From Saprospiraceae bacterium (GTDB lineage: Bacteria; Bacteroidota; Bacteroidia; Chitinophagales; Saprospiraceae): 58,175 nt of DNA. Shown here piece after piece: positions 1 to 8,425 of the stretch. Below the pieces are notes generated by a model that was given only the letters and a program-made list of their open reading frames with translations, was not told the origin of the DNA and searched no databases. A program made the position numbers and the translations under genes. Each line of letters begins with the position of its first letter. Positions within the stretch are counted from its first letter, which is position 1. The stretch spans positions 4,238 through 62,412 of the forward strand of contig JAHDIE010000008.1 of assembly GCA_020630955.1 (NCBI GenBank), in the 5' to 3' direction.

Positions 1-657
1 ATGGAACAAGATGCAAGAGCGATTACATATTTTACGGAAGTAGAAAGAATGAATGAAGTAGACCTTGTAATTGCAACAGGAAGTAATAATACGTCAAGAT
101 ATTTTGATTATTATTTTAGTAAGTTACCCAATATTATTCGTAAAAACAGAGTAAGTGTTGCTGTGTTACATTCTGAAACATCTATGGAAGAATTAAAGAT
201 GCTCGGAGAAGATGTATTTTCTTATTTTGGATTAGGATGTAGGAATATTTCAAAATTATATTTACCTGAAGGATTCAAAGTTGAAAAAATAATGGAAGCA
301 TTTGAAGATTGGAAAGAATGGGTCTTGCACAATAAGTATAAAAATAACTTTGATTATAATTATGCAATTTATTTATTAAACAAAGCAAAGTTTTTAACAA
401 ACGGAAGTTTGATCACATTGGAAAATGAAAGTTTACATTCGAGGATTGCTTGTTTGCACTATAGTTTTTATAATGAGAAACCAGCTTTAGTAGAAGAGTT
501 GACATCATTGAAAGATGAATTACAATGTATTGTTTCTAACGTTCCTTTACCATCGATTTTAACACAGGATCTTGGTTCTACTCAAGCTCCAGAATTATGG
601 GATTATGCTGACGGAATTGATACTTTGGACTTCTTAATCAAGAATATTGATGAATAA
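1..657 (+). CDS. Acyl-CoA reductase (LuxC-like), 5'-truncated by window edge
   Basis: C-terminal part of an aldehyde-dehydrogenase-fold acyl-CoA reductase, which reduces a fatty acyl-CoA to an aldehyde with NADPH. The visible 218 residues include an ATGSNNTSRYFDYYF segment and the family signature FGLGCRNISKLYLP (about residues 76-89), which carries the cysteine region typical of Bacteroidota members. Family proteins are roughly 330-350 residues and the frame is open to base 1, so the true start lies upstream and the Met at base 1 is probably internal. The last codons overlap the nth start by 8 bp, which suggests an operon. The family assignment is by recalled motifs; the physiological substrate is unknown. 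Confidence 0.75.
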   Translation: MEQDARAITYFTEVERMNEVDLVIATGSNNTSRYFDYYFSKLPNIIRKNRVSVAVLHSETSMEELKMLGEDVFSYFGLGCRNISKLYLPEGFKVEKIMEAFEDWKEWVLHNKYKNNFDYNYAIYLLNKAKFLTNGSLITLENESLHSRIACLHYSFYNEKPALVEELTSLKDELQCIVSNVPLPSILTQDLGSTQAPELWDYADGIDTLDFLIKNIDE

Positions 658-1285
658 AAAAGAGAAGGCCCTATTTGTTCAAGAAAAACTAGAAGAACTA
701 TATCCGACTACACCCATACCGTTGGATCATATTGATGACTATACTTTGTTGGTGGCAGTATTGTTATCTGCGCAATGCACTGACTTAAGAGTAAATAAAA
801 CAACGCCCACACTATTTGCAAAAGCGTCTTCTCCGGAAGAAATGATTCTCTTAGATCCTAAAGAGATAGAGGATATCATCCGGCCTTGTGGTTTATCTCC
901 ACGGAAGTCAAAGGCTATTCATGAACTCTCACAAATATTGATTGATAATCATAAAGGTTTGGTTCCACAATCTTTTGAAGAATTGGAAGCACTGCCAGGT
1001 GTAGGGCATAAAACAGCATCCGTTGTTATGGCCCAAGCATTTGGGGTTCCGGCTTTTCCTGTTGATACCCATATTCATAGGCTGGCATATCGCTGGACAT
1101 TAAGTACTGGTAAAAATGTAATAAAGACTGAAAAGGATTTAAAAAACTTATTTCCTGAGGAATTGTGGAATAAACTTCACCTACAAATTATTTTTTTTGG
1201 AAGAGAATATTGCCCTGCCAAAAAACACAATCCTTTCGAGTGTCCAATTTGTTCTGTAATTGGAAGGAAGTCACTCTTTAATTAA
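650..1285 (+). CDS. nth: Endonuclease III (DNA glycosylase/AP lyase)
   Basis: Base-excision repair enzyme that removes oxidised pyrimidines and nicks the abasic site. The helix-hairpin-helix LPGVGHKTASVV supplies the catalytic lysine (K121), and VDTHIHR supplies the catalytic aspartate (D139). The C-terminus reads GREYCPAKKHNPFECPICS. It has three cysteines with altered spacing and no fourth, so a canonical C-x6-C-x2-C-x5-C [4Fe-4S] loop is absent. I recall similar tails in other Bacteroidota, so this may be lineage-typical. I chose the ATG at 650 over the in-frame TTG at 647; it overlaps the upstream stop codon, consistent with translational coupling. Length of 211 residues is normal. Confidence 0.93.
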   Translation: MNKKEKALFVQEKLEELYPTTPIPLDHIDDYTLLVAVLLSAQCTDLRVNKTTPTLFAKASSPEEMILLDPKEIEDIIRPCGLSPRKSKAIHELSQILIDNHKGLVPQSFEELEALPGVGHKTASVVMAQAFGVPAFPVDTHIHRLAYRWTLSTGKNVIKTEKDLKNLFPEELWNKLHLQIIFFGREYCPAKKHNPFECPICSVIGRKSLFN

Positions 1286-1350
1286 GCGGTTTCTATATAT
1301 TAAGAAAAATAGTAATCCACAAAATAAGAAATTTACTTACAGTATATTTT

Positions 1351-1377
1351 GTAACTAACTCTATATCAGTTGGTTGT
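1351..1377. promoter_or_regulatory. Imperfect inverted repeat, candidate operator
   Basis: Two 10-bp arms, GTAACTAACT and AGTTGGTTGT, flank a 7-bp centre and match at 7 of 10 positions. The repeat lies about 110 bp upstream of the S24-type regulator gene. Autoregulation by that protein is inference. Confidence 0.3.
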
Positions 1378-1442
1378 AATGATATTAAAAAAATATTTAA
1401 TAAGTTTTATACATATATTTATTTCATATATAAAAAATTGGT

Positions 1443-1450
1443 TACATTTG
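1443..1450 (+). promoter_or_regulatory. Candidate -7 element (TACATTTG) of the S24 regulator gene
   Basis: A perfect match to the Bacteroidota -7 consensus TAnnTTTG, 37 bp before the ATG at 1488. No clear TTG is seen at -33; the upstream stretch is A/T only. Confidence 0.4.
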
Positions 1451-1487
1451 GAATGCAACAGCAAACATTAAACAACCAACGTAACGC

Positions 1488-2309
1488 ATGACCAATCCAA
1501 TTACAATTAACTTTCAAAATTGCGTTAGGCATTTGAAAGAAAGTGGGCAATGTTCTTCTTATAAAAAAGTAGCTGAAAAGTTATCTATGCATCCGCAATG
1601 TTTAAGCGATATTTTGCACAACAAAAGAGAAGTTACTTTAAAAATTTTAAACGACGCGATTTCTTTGTTCAATTGTAATCCTCTTTATCTTCATCATGGT
1701 ACCGGTAATATGTTCAATGGTGAAGACGAGAGCCACTCTGAAACAAAAGAAGCTTTTGGAGAAATAACTTACATCTCCGTAGCAGCTCAAGCCGGTTATG
1801 TTGATCAATTTCACGATTCCATTTTAGAAGAAAGTTTGCCCACTTTCTCAATTCCTGATCGAATATATAGCCAAGGAATTTATAGATGTTTTGATATAGA
1901 AGGAGATAGCATGGAGCCTACATTGTTTGAAGGTGACAAAGTTGTTTGCAGAATTATTGATCCCTCCCTTTGGTTTAACAATATTAGACCCAATTTTGTG
2001 TACGTCTTTGCTACTGATTCAGGATTAATTATCAAACGTGTTTCAAAAGTGGATAAAGAAACTCAAACTATTACGTTGAGTTCAGATAATGATTACTTCA
2101 AAGATTTTGAACTACATGTTAGTAAATTGAAAGAAGTAAGTACACTCATAACGACAATAAATCAGTTTCGCCCTTTCCAAAATCTAGAAAAGAAACAAAT
2201 TGATGAAGAGATGAGAGTTCTAAGACAAACTATCGCTCAACAAAGCCAGTTGATTCAACAGTTAAACGAAAAACTTACTGAGAAAAAGTTAATTCCAGTA
2301 GAATCCTAA
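1488..2309 (+). CDS. CI/LexA-like transcriptional regulator, HTH plus S24 peptidase domain
   Basis: An N-terminal helix-turn-helix region (about residues 24-62, with KKVAEKLSMHPQCLSDIL) is followed by an S24 (LexA/UmuD/CI) domain. The serine of EGDSMEP (S141) and the lysine of IIKRV (K183) form the expected Ser/Lys dyad. An Ala-Gly pair at 102-103 sits where self-cleavage occurs in the family. The last 45 residues (about 225-270) are Gln/Leu-rich and predicted coiled coil, unusual for a phage CI protein and suggestive of oligomerisation. There are no phage genes nearby, so this is probably a chromosomal stress regulator. It forms a pair with the next gene, 1 bp downstream. Targets cannot be read from the sequence. 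Confidence 0.85.
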   Translation: MTNPITINFQNCVRHLKESGQCSSYKKVAEKLSMHPQCLSDILHNKREVTLKILNDAISLFNCNPLYLHHGTGNMFNGEDESHSETKEAFGEITYISVAAQAGYVDQFHDSILEESLPTFSIPDRIYSQGIYRCFDIEGDSMEPTLFEGDKVVCRIIDPSLWFNNIRPNFVYVFATDSGLIIKRVSKVDKETQTITLSSDNDYFKDFELHVSKLKEVSTLITTINQFRPFQNLEKKQIDEEMRVLRQTIAQQSQLIQQLNEKLTEKKLIPVES

Positions 2310-2310
2310 A

Positions 2311-2526
2311 ATGATTAGATCAATTTTTACGGTTAAGTACATTGAATTGGAAGGAGGGTTTTGGGGTTTAATAGATGACCAAGGGAACCAATACTTACCC
2401 CTGAATTTACCAGAGCAATTAAAATTAAACGGTCAAACTGCTACTCTCTCAATAGAAACACTTGATGTAATGGGATCTATGATGTGGGGCGCTCCTGTAA
2501 ATATTGTAAGCTTTACAACCTCTTAA
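2311..2526 (+). CDS. Small conserved hypothetical protein (71 aa)
   Basis: The protein opens with a beta-rich segment (VKYIELEGGFWGLIDDQGNQ) and continues with YLPLNLPEQLKLNG and a MWGAPVNIVSF ending. This resembles small OB-like hypothetical proteins found in many bacteria, by memory only. There is no signal peptide and no membrane segment. It starts 1 bp after the S24 regulator stop codon, so it is very likely co-transcribed and perhaps coupled to it. Its end overlaps the end of the convergent accC by 4 bp. No function can be assigned. Confidence 0.65.
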   Translation: MIRSIFTVKYIELEGGFWGLIDDQGNQYLPLNLPEQLKLNGQTATLSIETLDVMGSMMWGAPVNIVSFTTS

Positions 2527-3947
2527 ATTTTAGAAAGTTCGTTCTCCCAGTGATGAGTAGCAATCAATCCTGCTAAAGTTCTTAGCTCCATTTTTTTTCC
2601 ATCAACAAAATCTTCAAAATAATTATCAACAAATTTTGTGTCGTAGTTTCCTGAGATGAAATCTGGATGATTAAGAACAAAAGTGCCAAAATCTAAAGTA
2701 GTTTCAACACCTTCAATTTTGTAATCACTGATAGCTTTTTTTAATTTTTCAATGGCGTCTGATCGATCATGTCCATAGATGATTAACTTAGCGATCATGG
2801 GATCATAATAAATGGGAATTTCTTGGCCTTCGATAAAACCATGATCTACTCTAATTCCTTCCCCTTGAGGTATAATATATCGCTCCAGCTTCCCGATGCT
2901 AGGTTTAAAACCATTCTTTGCATCCTCAGCATAAACTCTCAATTCTATTGCGTGCCCACATGATTTTAAATCGCTTTGATTAAATGAAAGTTTTTCGTTT
3001 CTGGCTACTTTAATTTGTTGTTCTACTAAGTCTATACCTGTAATCATTTCTGTAACCGGATGTTCGACTTGTAATCTCGTATTCATTTCTAGGAAGAAAT
3101 AATTATTATCTGCATCTACGATATATTCTACCGTTCCAGCTCCTGAGTAATTGCAAGACTGAGCTACTTTAATGGCATCTTCTCCCATTTTTTTTCGCTT
3201 GTCATTATCAATTTTAATACTGGGAGCTTCTTCTATTACTTTTTGGTGTCTTCTTTGAATACTGCAATCTCTTTCGAAAAGATAAACCCCGTTGCCGTGA
3301 TTATCCATTAATACTTGAATTTCAATATGTCTCGGAGATGTAATAAATTTTTCAATAAAGACTACATCATTGCCAAATGAAGACATCGCCTCACTTTTAG
3401 CTCGTTTATATTGCTCAACAAAGTCTTGATCATTTTCGACCAATCGCATGCCTTTCCCACCTCCGCCTGCAGATGCTTTGATTAATATTGGATAACCAAT
3501 TTCTTTAGCAATTCTTCTTCCTTCTTCGGTACTCTCGATTGCACCTTCGGTTCCAGGAACCATTGGAATGTTATATTTTGATACGGCTGCTTTTGCATCC
3601 AACTTAGAACCCATAATAGAAATAGAGTAGGGAGAAGGCCCGATAAAAGTCATGCCTTCATCAGTCACTCTTTTTGCAAAATCTGCATTTTCACTTAAAA
3701 AACCATATCCAGGATGAATACCTTCAGTATTCGTGACTTTAGCTACTCTAATAATTTCTTCAACATTAAGATAAGACTCTAAAGACGGTGCAGGCCCAAC
3801 TCGATAGGCTTCATCCGCAGTTTGAACATGAAGTGCATTTTGATCGGCATCAGAGTATATTGCTACCGTTTTGATACCCATTTTCTTTGCAGTATTCATT
3901 ACTCTAACAGCAATTTCTCCTCTATTTGCGACTAGGATTTTTTTCAT
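2523..3947 (-). CDS. accC: Biotin carboxylase subunit of acetyl-/propionyl-CoA carboxylase
   Basis: ATP-dependent carboxylation of biotin, the first half-reaction of acyl-CoA carboxylation. Features are the N-terminal KKILVANRGEIAVRV, the glycine-rich ATP loop KASAGGGGKGMR (about residues 158-169), ERDCSIQRRHQKVIEEAPS, and the catalytic EMNTRLQVEHPVTE. The C-terminal tail after the carboxylase domain (ELRTLAGLIATHHWE) is the Bacteroidota type. No biotinyl or carboxyltransferase gene is adjacent. It could serve a propionyl- or methylcrotonyl-type complex instead of acetyl-CoA carboxylase, and the sequence does not decide. It lies 16 bp downstream of the BNR-repeat gene and has a candidate promoter in that gap. 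Confidence 0.9.
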   Translation of the reverse strand: MKKILVANRGEIAVRVMNTAKKMGIKTVAIYSDADQNALHVQTADEAYRVGPAPSLESYLNVEEIIRVAKVTNTEGIHPGYGFLSENADFAKRVTDEGMTFIGPSPYSISIMGSKLDAKAAVSKYNIPMVPGTEGAIESTEEGRRIAKEIGYPILIKASAGGGGKGMRLVENDQDFVEQYKRAKSEAMSSFGNDVVFIEKFITSPRHIEIQVLMDNHGNGVYLFERDCSIQRRHQKVIEEAPSIKIDNDKRKKMGEDAIKVAQSCNYSGAGTVEYIVDADNNYFFLEMNTRLQVEHPVTEMITGIDLVEQQIKVARNEKLSFNQSDLKSCGHAIELRVYAEDAKNGFKPSIGKLERYIIPQGEGIRVDHGFIEGQEIPIYYDPMIAKLIIYGHDRSDAIEKLKKAISDYKIEGVETTLDFGTFVLNHPDFISGNYDTKFVDNYFEDFVDGKKMELRTLAGLIATHHWENELSKI

Positions 3948-3951
3948 TTTA

Positions 3952-3959
3952 CGAAAGTA
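3952..3959 (-). promoter_or_regulatory. Candidate -7 element (TACTTTCG) before accC
   Basis: On the minus strand TACTTTCG matches five of the six fixed bases of TAnnTTTG and ends 4 bases before the accC ATG. If it is used, the transcript would be practically leaderless. Confidence 0.3.
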
Positions 3960-3963
3960 ATGT

Positions 3964-6900
3964 TTATGGCTTTATTTTCTTTTCAAGAATGATAAATTCT
4001 CTAACTCTCTCCGAGATTAATTGATTTAAGCGAGGAATTTCTTGCATTTTCAGTTCATAAAATTGTGCTAACACATCATTTATTTTCCCCGCTAACTCTT
4101 CCTTGACAGCTATCATTGAGGCTGTTGGAGGATAATCACCAATTTGGATTAGTGAATTAAGATGAGCCAACTTGTTGGTAAGTTTTATAGGAAAATTCAA
4201 AGGATCTTGTCGAGATTGGTTTTTAGTCTGGTAAAGGAGATTTTCTAAAGTGTCTATTTGGGATATAATGATATCAAACTCATTAGTTAAAACAGAATCT
4301 TTTTGTGTTTCTTTCAACCCTTTTAACTGCTTTTTTATACTTCTCATTTCTTTAATTGCAAGGTGCGCTTCACTGACTGTGCCATTCACTTCGTTTATAA
4401 AATCAAATTGTGCCTTTTGATCCTCTTTGCTAATTTTTAGTCTTGGGTCACCCAAAATTTTAAAATCCTGAGTTTGGCTTTGACCATTAACTTCTAATGA
4501 TACCTTATAATCACCAGGAGGAGCTTTCGGTCCGCTTGTTGAACCCCACCAAAAAACCATTCCTTCAAACTTCTCAGCATCATCTAATTTCATATCCCAA
4601 TTCCAAAAATTTGATCCTTGTTCAAGGTCTAATTTTAATTCTTTATCCGTGGCGGAATTTGAATAACTTACTAAGGTGTCCCCTGTTTCATTTGTGTAAT
4701 GAAGTTTCACCTCGTCTTCATCGGTGTATTTATCAAGATAGAAAAAGGTCATCACACCTCCAGGGTGATTAATGCCAGCCCCTTTTATTTTCTTATTTTG
4801 TCTTCCTCCGATTCTATAAGCATCTAAGGGTTTAAAAAGGTGGATATCGTTTTCTAAAACCTTATCCACATTTCTAATTATGCTTAAATCATCTAACATC
4901 CATAAGCTTCTCCCTTGAGTAGCTGCAATTAGGTTGTCATTTTTTATTTCTAAGTCGGTGATTGGAACAATTGGAAGATTCATTTGTAAGGGATACCATT
5001 GCGAACCATCATTCCAAGAAACATACATACCAGTTTCGGTGCCAGCATAAAGTAAGCTTTCTCTATTGGGATCAGCGACAATGGCCCTTGTGAAATGTTG
5101 ATTGTTAATCCCATTGGTTATTTTTGTCCAATTTTTACCGTAATCATTGGTTTTGTATAAGTAAGGACTGTAATCTCCGTTTTTATATGAAGTAGCTGCA
5201 ATGTAACACGTTGCTTTATCGTGAGGACTGGCGTCTATATCATTGATTTGAATCCATTCAGGAAGTTTTAGCGGGGTCACATTATTCCAGTTTTTTCCTC
5301 CATCTCGAGTTAAATGTATTAATCCATCATCGGATCCTACCCAAATTAATCCTTCTAAAATCGGTGATTCGGACATCGCAAAAAGAGTACAATAATATTC
5401 AACACTTGTATTGTCTTTCGTAATTGGGCCACCTGATGGTCCCAATTTTGTGGGATCATTTCTTGTGAGGTCTGGACTAAGAATCTGCCATGTTTGGCCT
5501 TCATCCTCACTTAGGTGGACATGATTTGAAAGGGTATAGAGTTTTTTGGAATCATGTTTGGAAAACGCTATTGGAAAATTCCATTGGAATCGGTACTTCA
5601 TCCCTTCTGCACCATGGCCCATTGGATTATCTGGCCAAACATTAACAGCACGAACCAAATCATTTTCATGATCAACTCTGGTAAGAAAACCATCGTACGA
5701 GCCACCATAAACAATTTCTGGATTATCTGGATTTACTGCAATATGAGCACTTTCACCTCCTGCAGTTCTTTCCCAATCATTTATACCTATGCTAGAACCT
5801 TCAGTTCTATGAGGAATTCTTAAAGTAGAATTATCTTGCTGGGCTACATAGATTCTATATGGAAAATGATTGTCGGTGGTAACTCTATAAAACTGTGCTG
5901 TTGGTTGATTTTGGTAAGTACTCCAATTTTCGCCTCCGTCAAAACTTATTTGTGCCCCTCCATCGTCAGCAATGGCCATTCTTTGATTGTCGTCGGGTGA
6001 GATCCATAGATCATGATGGTCTCCATGTGGAGCTCTAAAACTTTCAAATGTTTTACCACCATCAGTAGATCTGTGGTAATCAACGTTAACTACGTATACA
6101 ATTTCCTTGTCTTTTGTGTCAGCATAAATTCTAGTGTAGTACCAAGCTCTTTGTCTTAATTTCCGTTCTTCATTAACCTTGATCCATGTTTCACCCGCAT
6201 CATCAGAACGAAAAACCCCTCCATTTTCATTTTCAATTATAGCCCAAAGCCGTTCTGAGTCCACTGGAGACACTGTGATGCCTGAGATTCCCCATATGCC
6301 ATTGGGTAGGCCTTTGTTGCTTTTTATTTCTGTCCAAGTTTCTCCACTGTCAACACTTTTCCACAAGGATGAACCTTCTCCACCACTTGATAGTGAATAA
6401 GGAGTTCTACGAACATTCCAAGTGGTGGCATATAGTATTCTTGGATTGTTAGGGTCTATTATCAAATCTATTGCACCGGCATCAGCATTTGCAAATAATA
6501 CTTTCTTCCAGCTTTTGCCCCCATCTGTTGTTTTGTATACTCCTCTATCTTGTGAAGGTTTAAATATGTCACCAAGTACTGCTGCATATACAATGTCTGG
6601 GTTGTTTGGATTTATACGTATTCGTGGTATATGTCTACTAGTTTCTAGACCCATTTGGGTCCAACTGGTTCCTCCGTTTTCTGTCTTCCATACACCGTAT
6701 CCATACGACACATTACCTCGTACCGTCTTTTCTCCTCCGCCAACAAATATGATATTATTATCACTTTCACTAACGGATACAGCTCCAATAGATCCTCCAA
6801 AATAACCGTCAGATATGTTTTTATATGATTGTCCTCCATCTTGGGTTTTCCAAACTCCACCACCTGTTGATCCGAAGTAATATAATAGAGGCTTTCCAGG

Positions 6901-7068
6901 GACGCCTGTCACAGTGCACGATCGACCTCCTCTAAATGGTCCTATATGTCTCCATTCCAGTGCGTCGTAATATTTTTCATTTGGGTTGTTAGATTTTTGG
7001 CTTGATTGACCTATGGATAAGTCATGGATTGAAGTCAAAGTCAGTAATATGAAAAGAACTTTTTTCAT
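3964..7068 (-). CDS. Secreted sortilin/VPS10-like BNR-repeat protein
   Basis: A 1034-residue exported protein with an N-terminal signal peptide (about 20 residues, ending SIGQ). It is built from two beta-propeller-like stretches rich in Asp-box (BNR) motifs such as TQDGGQSYKN, TENGGTSW, TTDGGKSWK, SVDSGETWTE, SDDAGETW and TRDGGKNW (roughly residues 70-720). The second part has a beta-sandwich-like segment and a helical tail. Bacteroidota carry many such proteins, usually annotated as glycosyl hydrolase-like or sortilin-like; enzymatic activity is not established for this type. There is no recognisable T9SS sorting domain at the C-terminus. Substrate and role are unknown; extracellular polymer or peptide handling is a guess. 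Confidence 0.85.
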   Translation of the reverse strand: MKKVLFILLTLTSIHDLSIGQSSQKSNNPNEKYYDALEWRHIGPFRGGRSCTVTGVPGKPLLYYFGSTGGGVWKTQDGGQSYKNISDGYFGGSIGAVSVSESDNNIIFVGGGEKTVRGNVSYGYGVWKTENGGTSWTQMGLETSRHIPRIRINPNNPDIVYAAVLGDIFKPSQDRGVYKTTDGGKSWKKVLFANADAGAIDLIIDPNNPRILYATTWNVRRTPYSLSSGGEGSSLWKSVDSGETWTEIKSNKGLPNGIWGISGITVSPVDSERLWAIIENENGGVFRSDDAGETWIKVNEERKLRQRAWYYTRIYADTKDKEIVYVVNVDYHRSTDGGKTFESFRAPHGDHHDLWISPDDNQRMAIADDGGAQISFDGGENWSTYQNQPTAQFYRVTTDNHFPYRIYVAQQDNSTLRIPHRTEGSSIGINDWERTAGGESAHIAVNPDNPEIVYGGSYDGFLTRVDHENDLVRAVNVWPDNPMGHGAEGMKYRFQWNFPIAFSKHDSKKLYTLSNHVHLSEDEGQTWQILSPDLTRNDPTKLGPSGGPITKDNTSVEYYCTLFAMSESPILEGLIWVGSDDGLIHLTRDGGKNWNNVTPLKLPEWIQINDIDASPHDKATCYIAATSYKNGDYSPYLYKTNDYGKNWTKITNGINNQHFTRAIVADPNRESLLYAGTETGMYVSWNDGSQWYPLQMNLPIVPITDLEIKNDNLIAATQGRSLWMLDDLSIIRNVDKVLENDIHLFKPLDAYRIGGRQNKKIKGAGINHPGGVMTFFYLDKYTDEDEVKLHYTNETGDTLVSYSNSATDKELKLDLEQGSNFWNWDMKLDDAEKFEGMVFWWGSTSGPKAPPGDYKVSLEVNGQSQTQDFKILGDPRLKISKEDQKAQFDFINEVNGTVSEAHLAIKEMRSIKKQLKGLKETQKDSVLTNEFDIIISQIDTLENLLYQTKNQSRQDPLNFPIKLTNKLAHLNSLIQIGDYPPTASMIAVKEELAGKINDVLAQFYELKMQEIPRLNQLISERVREFIILEKKIKP

Positions 7069-7133
7069 TAGTTTTGGATTTGAATACTCAATTTATCAAA
7101 TTATACTGATAGAATTCACAATTAAATTGTAAA

Positions 7134-7475
7134 ATGAAAATATATCATAATCCAAGATGCGGCAAAAGTAGAGAAGCTATACAATTGTTGAATGAAAAGA
7201 AATTAGATTATGAAGTTAGGTTATATCTGAAGGAGGGTTTAACACAAAAGGAAATAAAGGAAATATTGGACAAGCTTCAAATGAAACCAATGGATATCAT
7301 TCGACAAAATGAAAAAGAATGGAAAGAAAATTTCGAAGGCCAGAAGATGTCAAATACTGATTTGATTAAAGCGATTGTTGCTTATCCTAAATTATTACAA
7401 AGACCGATTATTGTGAAAGGAGGAAAAGCTGTGATTGGAAGACCTATTGAGCAACTGAAGGATTTTATGCATTAA
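7134..7475 (+). CDS. arsC: ArsC/Spx-family protein, probable arsenate reductase
   Basis: A 113-residue thioredoxin-fold protein of the ArsC family. It begins KIYHNPRCGKSREAIQLL, with the catalytic cysteine at position 9 and the arginine three residues after it. The segment QRPIIVKGGKAVIGRP contains the family's conserved Arg-Pro. ArsC enzymes reduce arsenate to arsenite with glutathione or glutaredoxin, but many members of this YffB-like branch have no proven arsenate activity. No other ars gene is present. It is divergent from the BNR-protein gene and its 3' end overlaps the end of miaA by 11 bp. Confidence 0.8.
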   Translation: MKIYHNPRCGKSREAIQLLNEKKLDYEVRLYLKEGLTQKEIKEILDKLQMKPMDIIRQNEKEWKENFEGQKMSNTDLIKAIVAYPKLLQRPIIVKGGKAVIGRPIEQLKDFMH

Positions 7476-8379
7476 TTAGTTTTGTTTCAACGAAATTTAA
7501 TATTTGTGAATATTGATTAGGATGGAACTTTGTCGCTTCGTATTTTTTAAACCAAGTAATTTGTCTTTTTGCATAGTGTCTAGAATTCTTTTTTATTTCT
7601 TCAATGCAAAATTCTAAATCATATTTCTGATCTAAGTAGGAAAATATTTCTTGATAGCCGACTGTTTGTAAGGCTCTCAGTTTTCTAACAGCATAAAGAG
7701 ATTTGGCTTCTAGAAGCTGCCCTTCCTTCATCATTACATCAACCCTTTTATTAATCCGATCATAAAGATTATCTCTTTGTCTTTCAAGTAGAATGTTGAT
7801 CACAATAAAATCTCTGGGTGCTTTGGTTTGATTTAAAAAGCTACTATACTTTTTCCCACTTCCGTAAATGACTTTCAGTGCTCTGGTTATTCTTCTAGAG
7901 TTTTTAATATCTACATTTTGAGCATAGGAAGGATCAAGTACACGTAGTTCTGATACAAGGAATTCTAATCCTTTTTCTTTCAAAAGATTATCTACTTTTT
8001 TGTCAGTTTCATTATCTATTTTTGGAAAATGATCGAGTCCTGTCAATACAGCATCAATATATAAACCGGTTCCACCAACCAATATGGCTACATTGTTTTT
8101 TTGGTAGTATTCTTTAAGTTTGGTTAAGGCCTCACTTTCATATTGACCTGCAGAATAAGTTTCATGAATGGAAATATGGTTTATGAAATGATGCTGTGCC
8201 ATATTCAATTCGGCAGGTGATGGTTTAGCTGTGCCGATATTCATCTCTTTATATATCTGTCTACTGTCCGATGAAAAAATTTGAGCATTGAAATGCTGAG
8301 CAAGTCTGATAGAAATACCTGTTTTACCAACAGCAGTAGGTCCAATAATATTGATTAAGTATTTATTATTATCTGACAA
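7465..8379 (-). CDS. miaA: tRNA dimethylallyltransferase
   Basis: Transfers a dimethylallyl group to A37 of tRNAs that read codons beginning with U. The P-loop GPTAVGKT, the substrate motif SSDSRQIYKEMNIGTAKPS, VGGTGLYIDAV, and ALQTVGYQEIF near the C-terminus are diagnostic. The frame is open to an ATG at 8427, but that adds 16 residues absent from the family and overlaps the start codon of the divergent neighbour. I therefore prefer the TTG at 8379, which places the start about 10 residues before the P-loop as in homologues. A perfect TAnnTTTG element lies inside the neighbour gene. Confidence 0.92.
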   Translation of the reverse strand: MSDNNKYLINIIGPTAVGKTGISIRLAQHFNAQIFSSDSRQIYKEMNIGTAKPSPAELNMAQHHFINHISIHETYSAGQYESEALTKLKEYYQKNNVAILVGGTGLYIDAVLTGLDHFPKIDNETDKKVDNLLKEKGLEFLVSELRVLDPSYAQNVDIKNSRRITRALKVIYGSGKKYSSFLNQTKAPRDFIVINILLERQRDNLYDRINKRVDVMMKEGQLLEAKSLYAVRKLRALQTVGYQEIFSYLDQKYDLEFCIEEIKKNSRHYAKRQITWFKKYEATKFHPNQYSQILNFVETKLINA

Positions 8380-8425
8380 ATAAATAGAATTGTCTAACTT
8401 GTAATGTACATCGTAAAGAAAAAAC

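Noticed and set aside
6422-6805. 127-codon ORF on the plus strand inside the BNR-repeat protein gene
   Set aside because: It lies antisense to the strongly coding minus-strand gene. Its content is the complement of Asp-box repeats and shows no family features.
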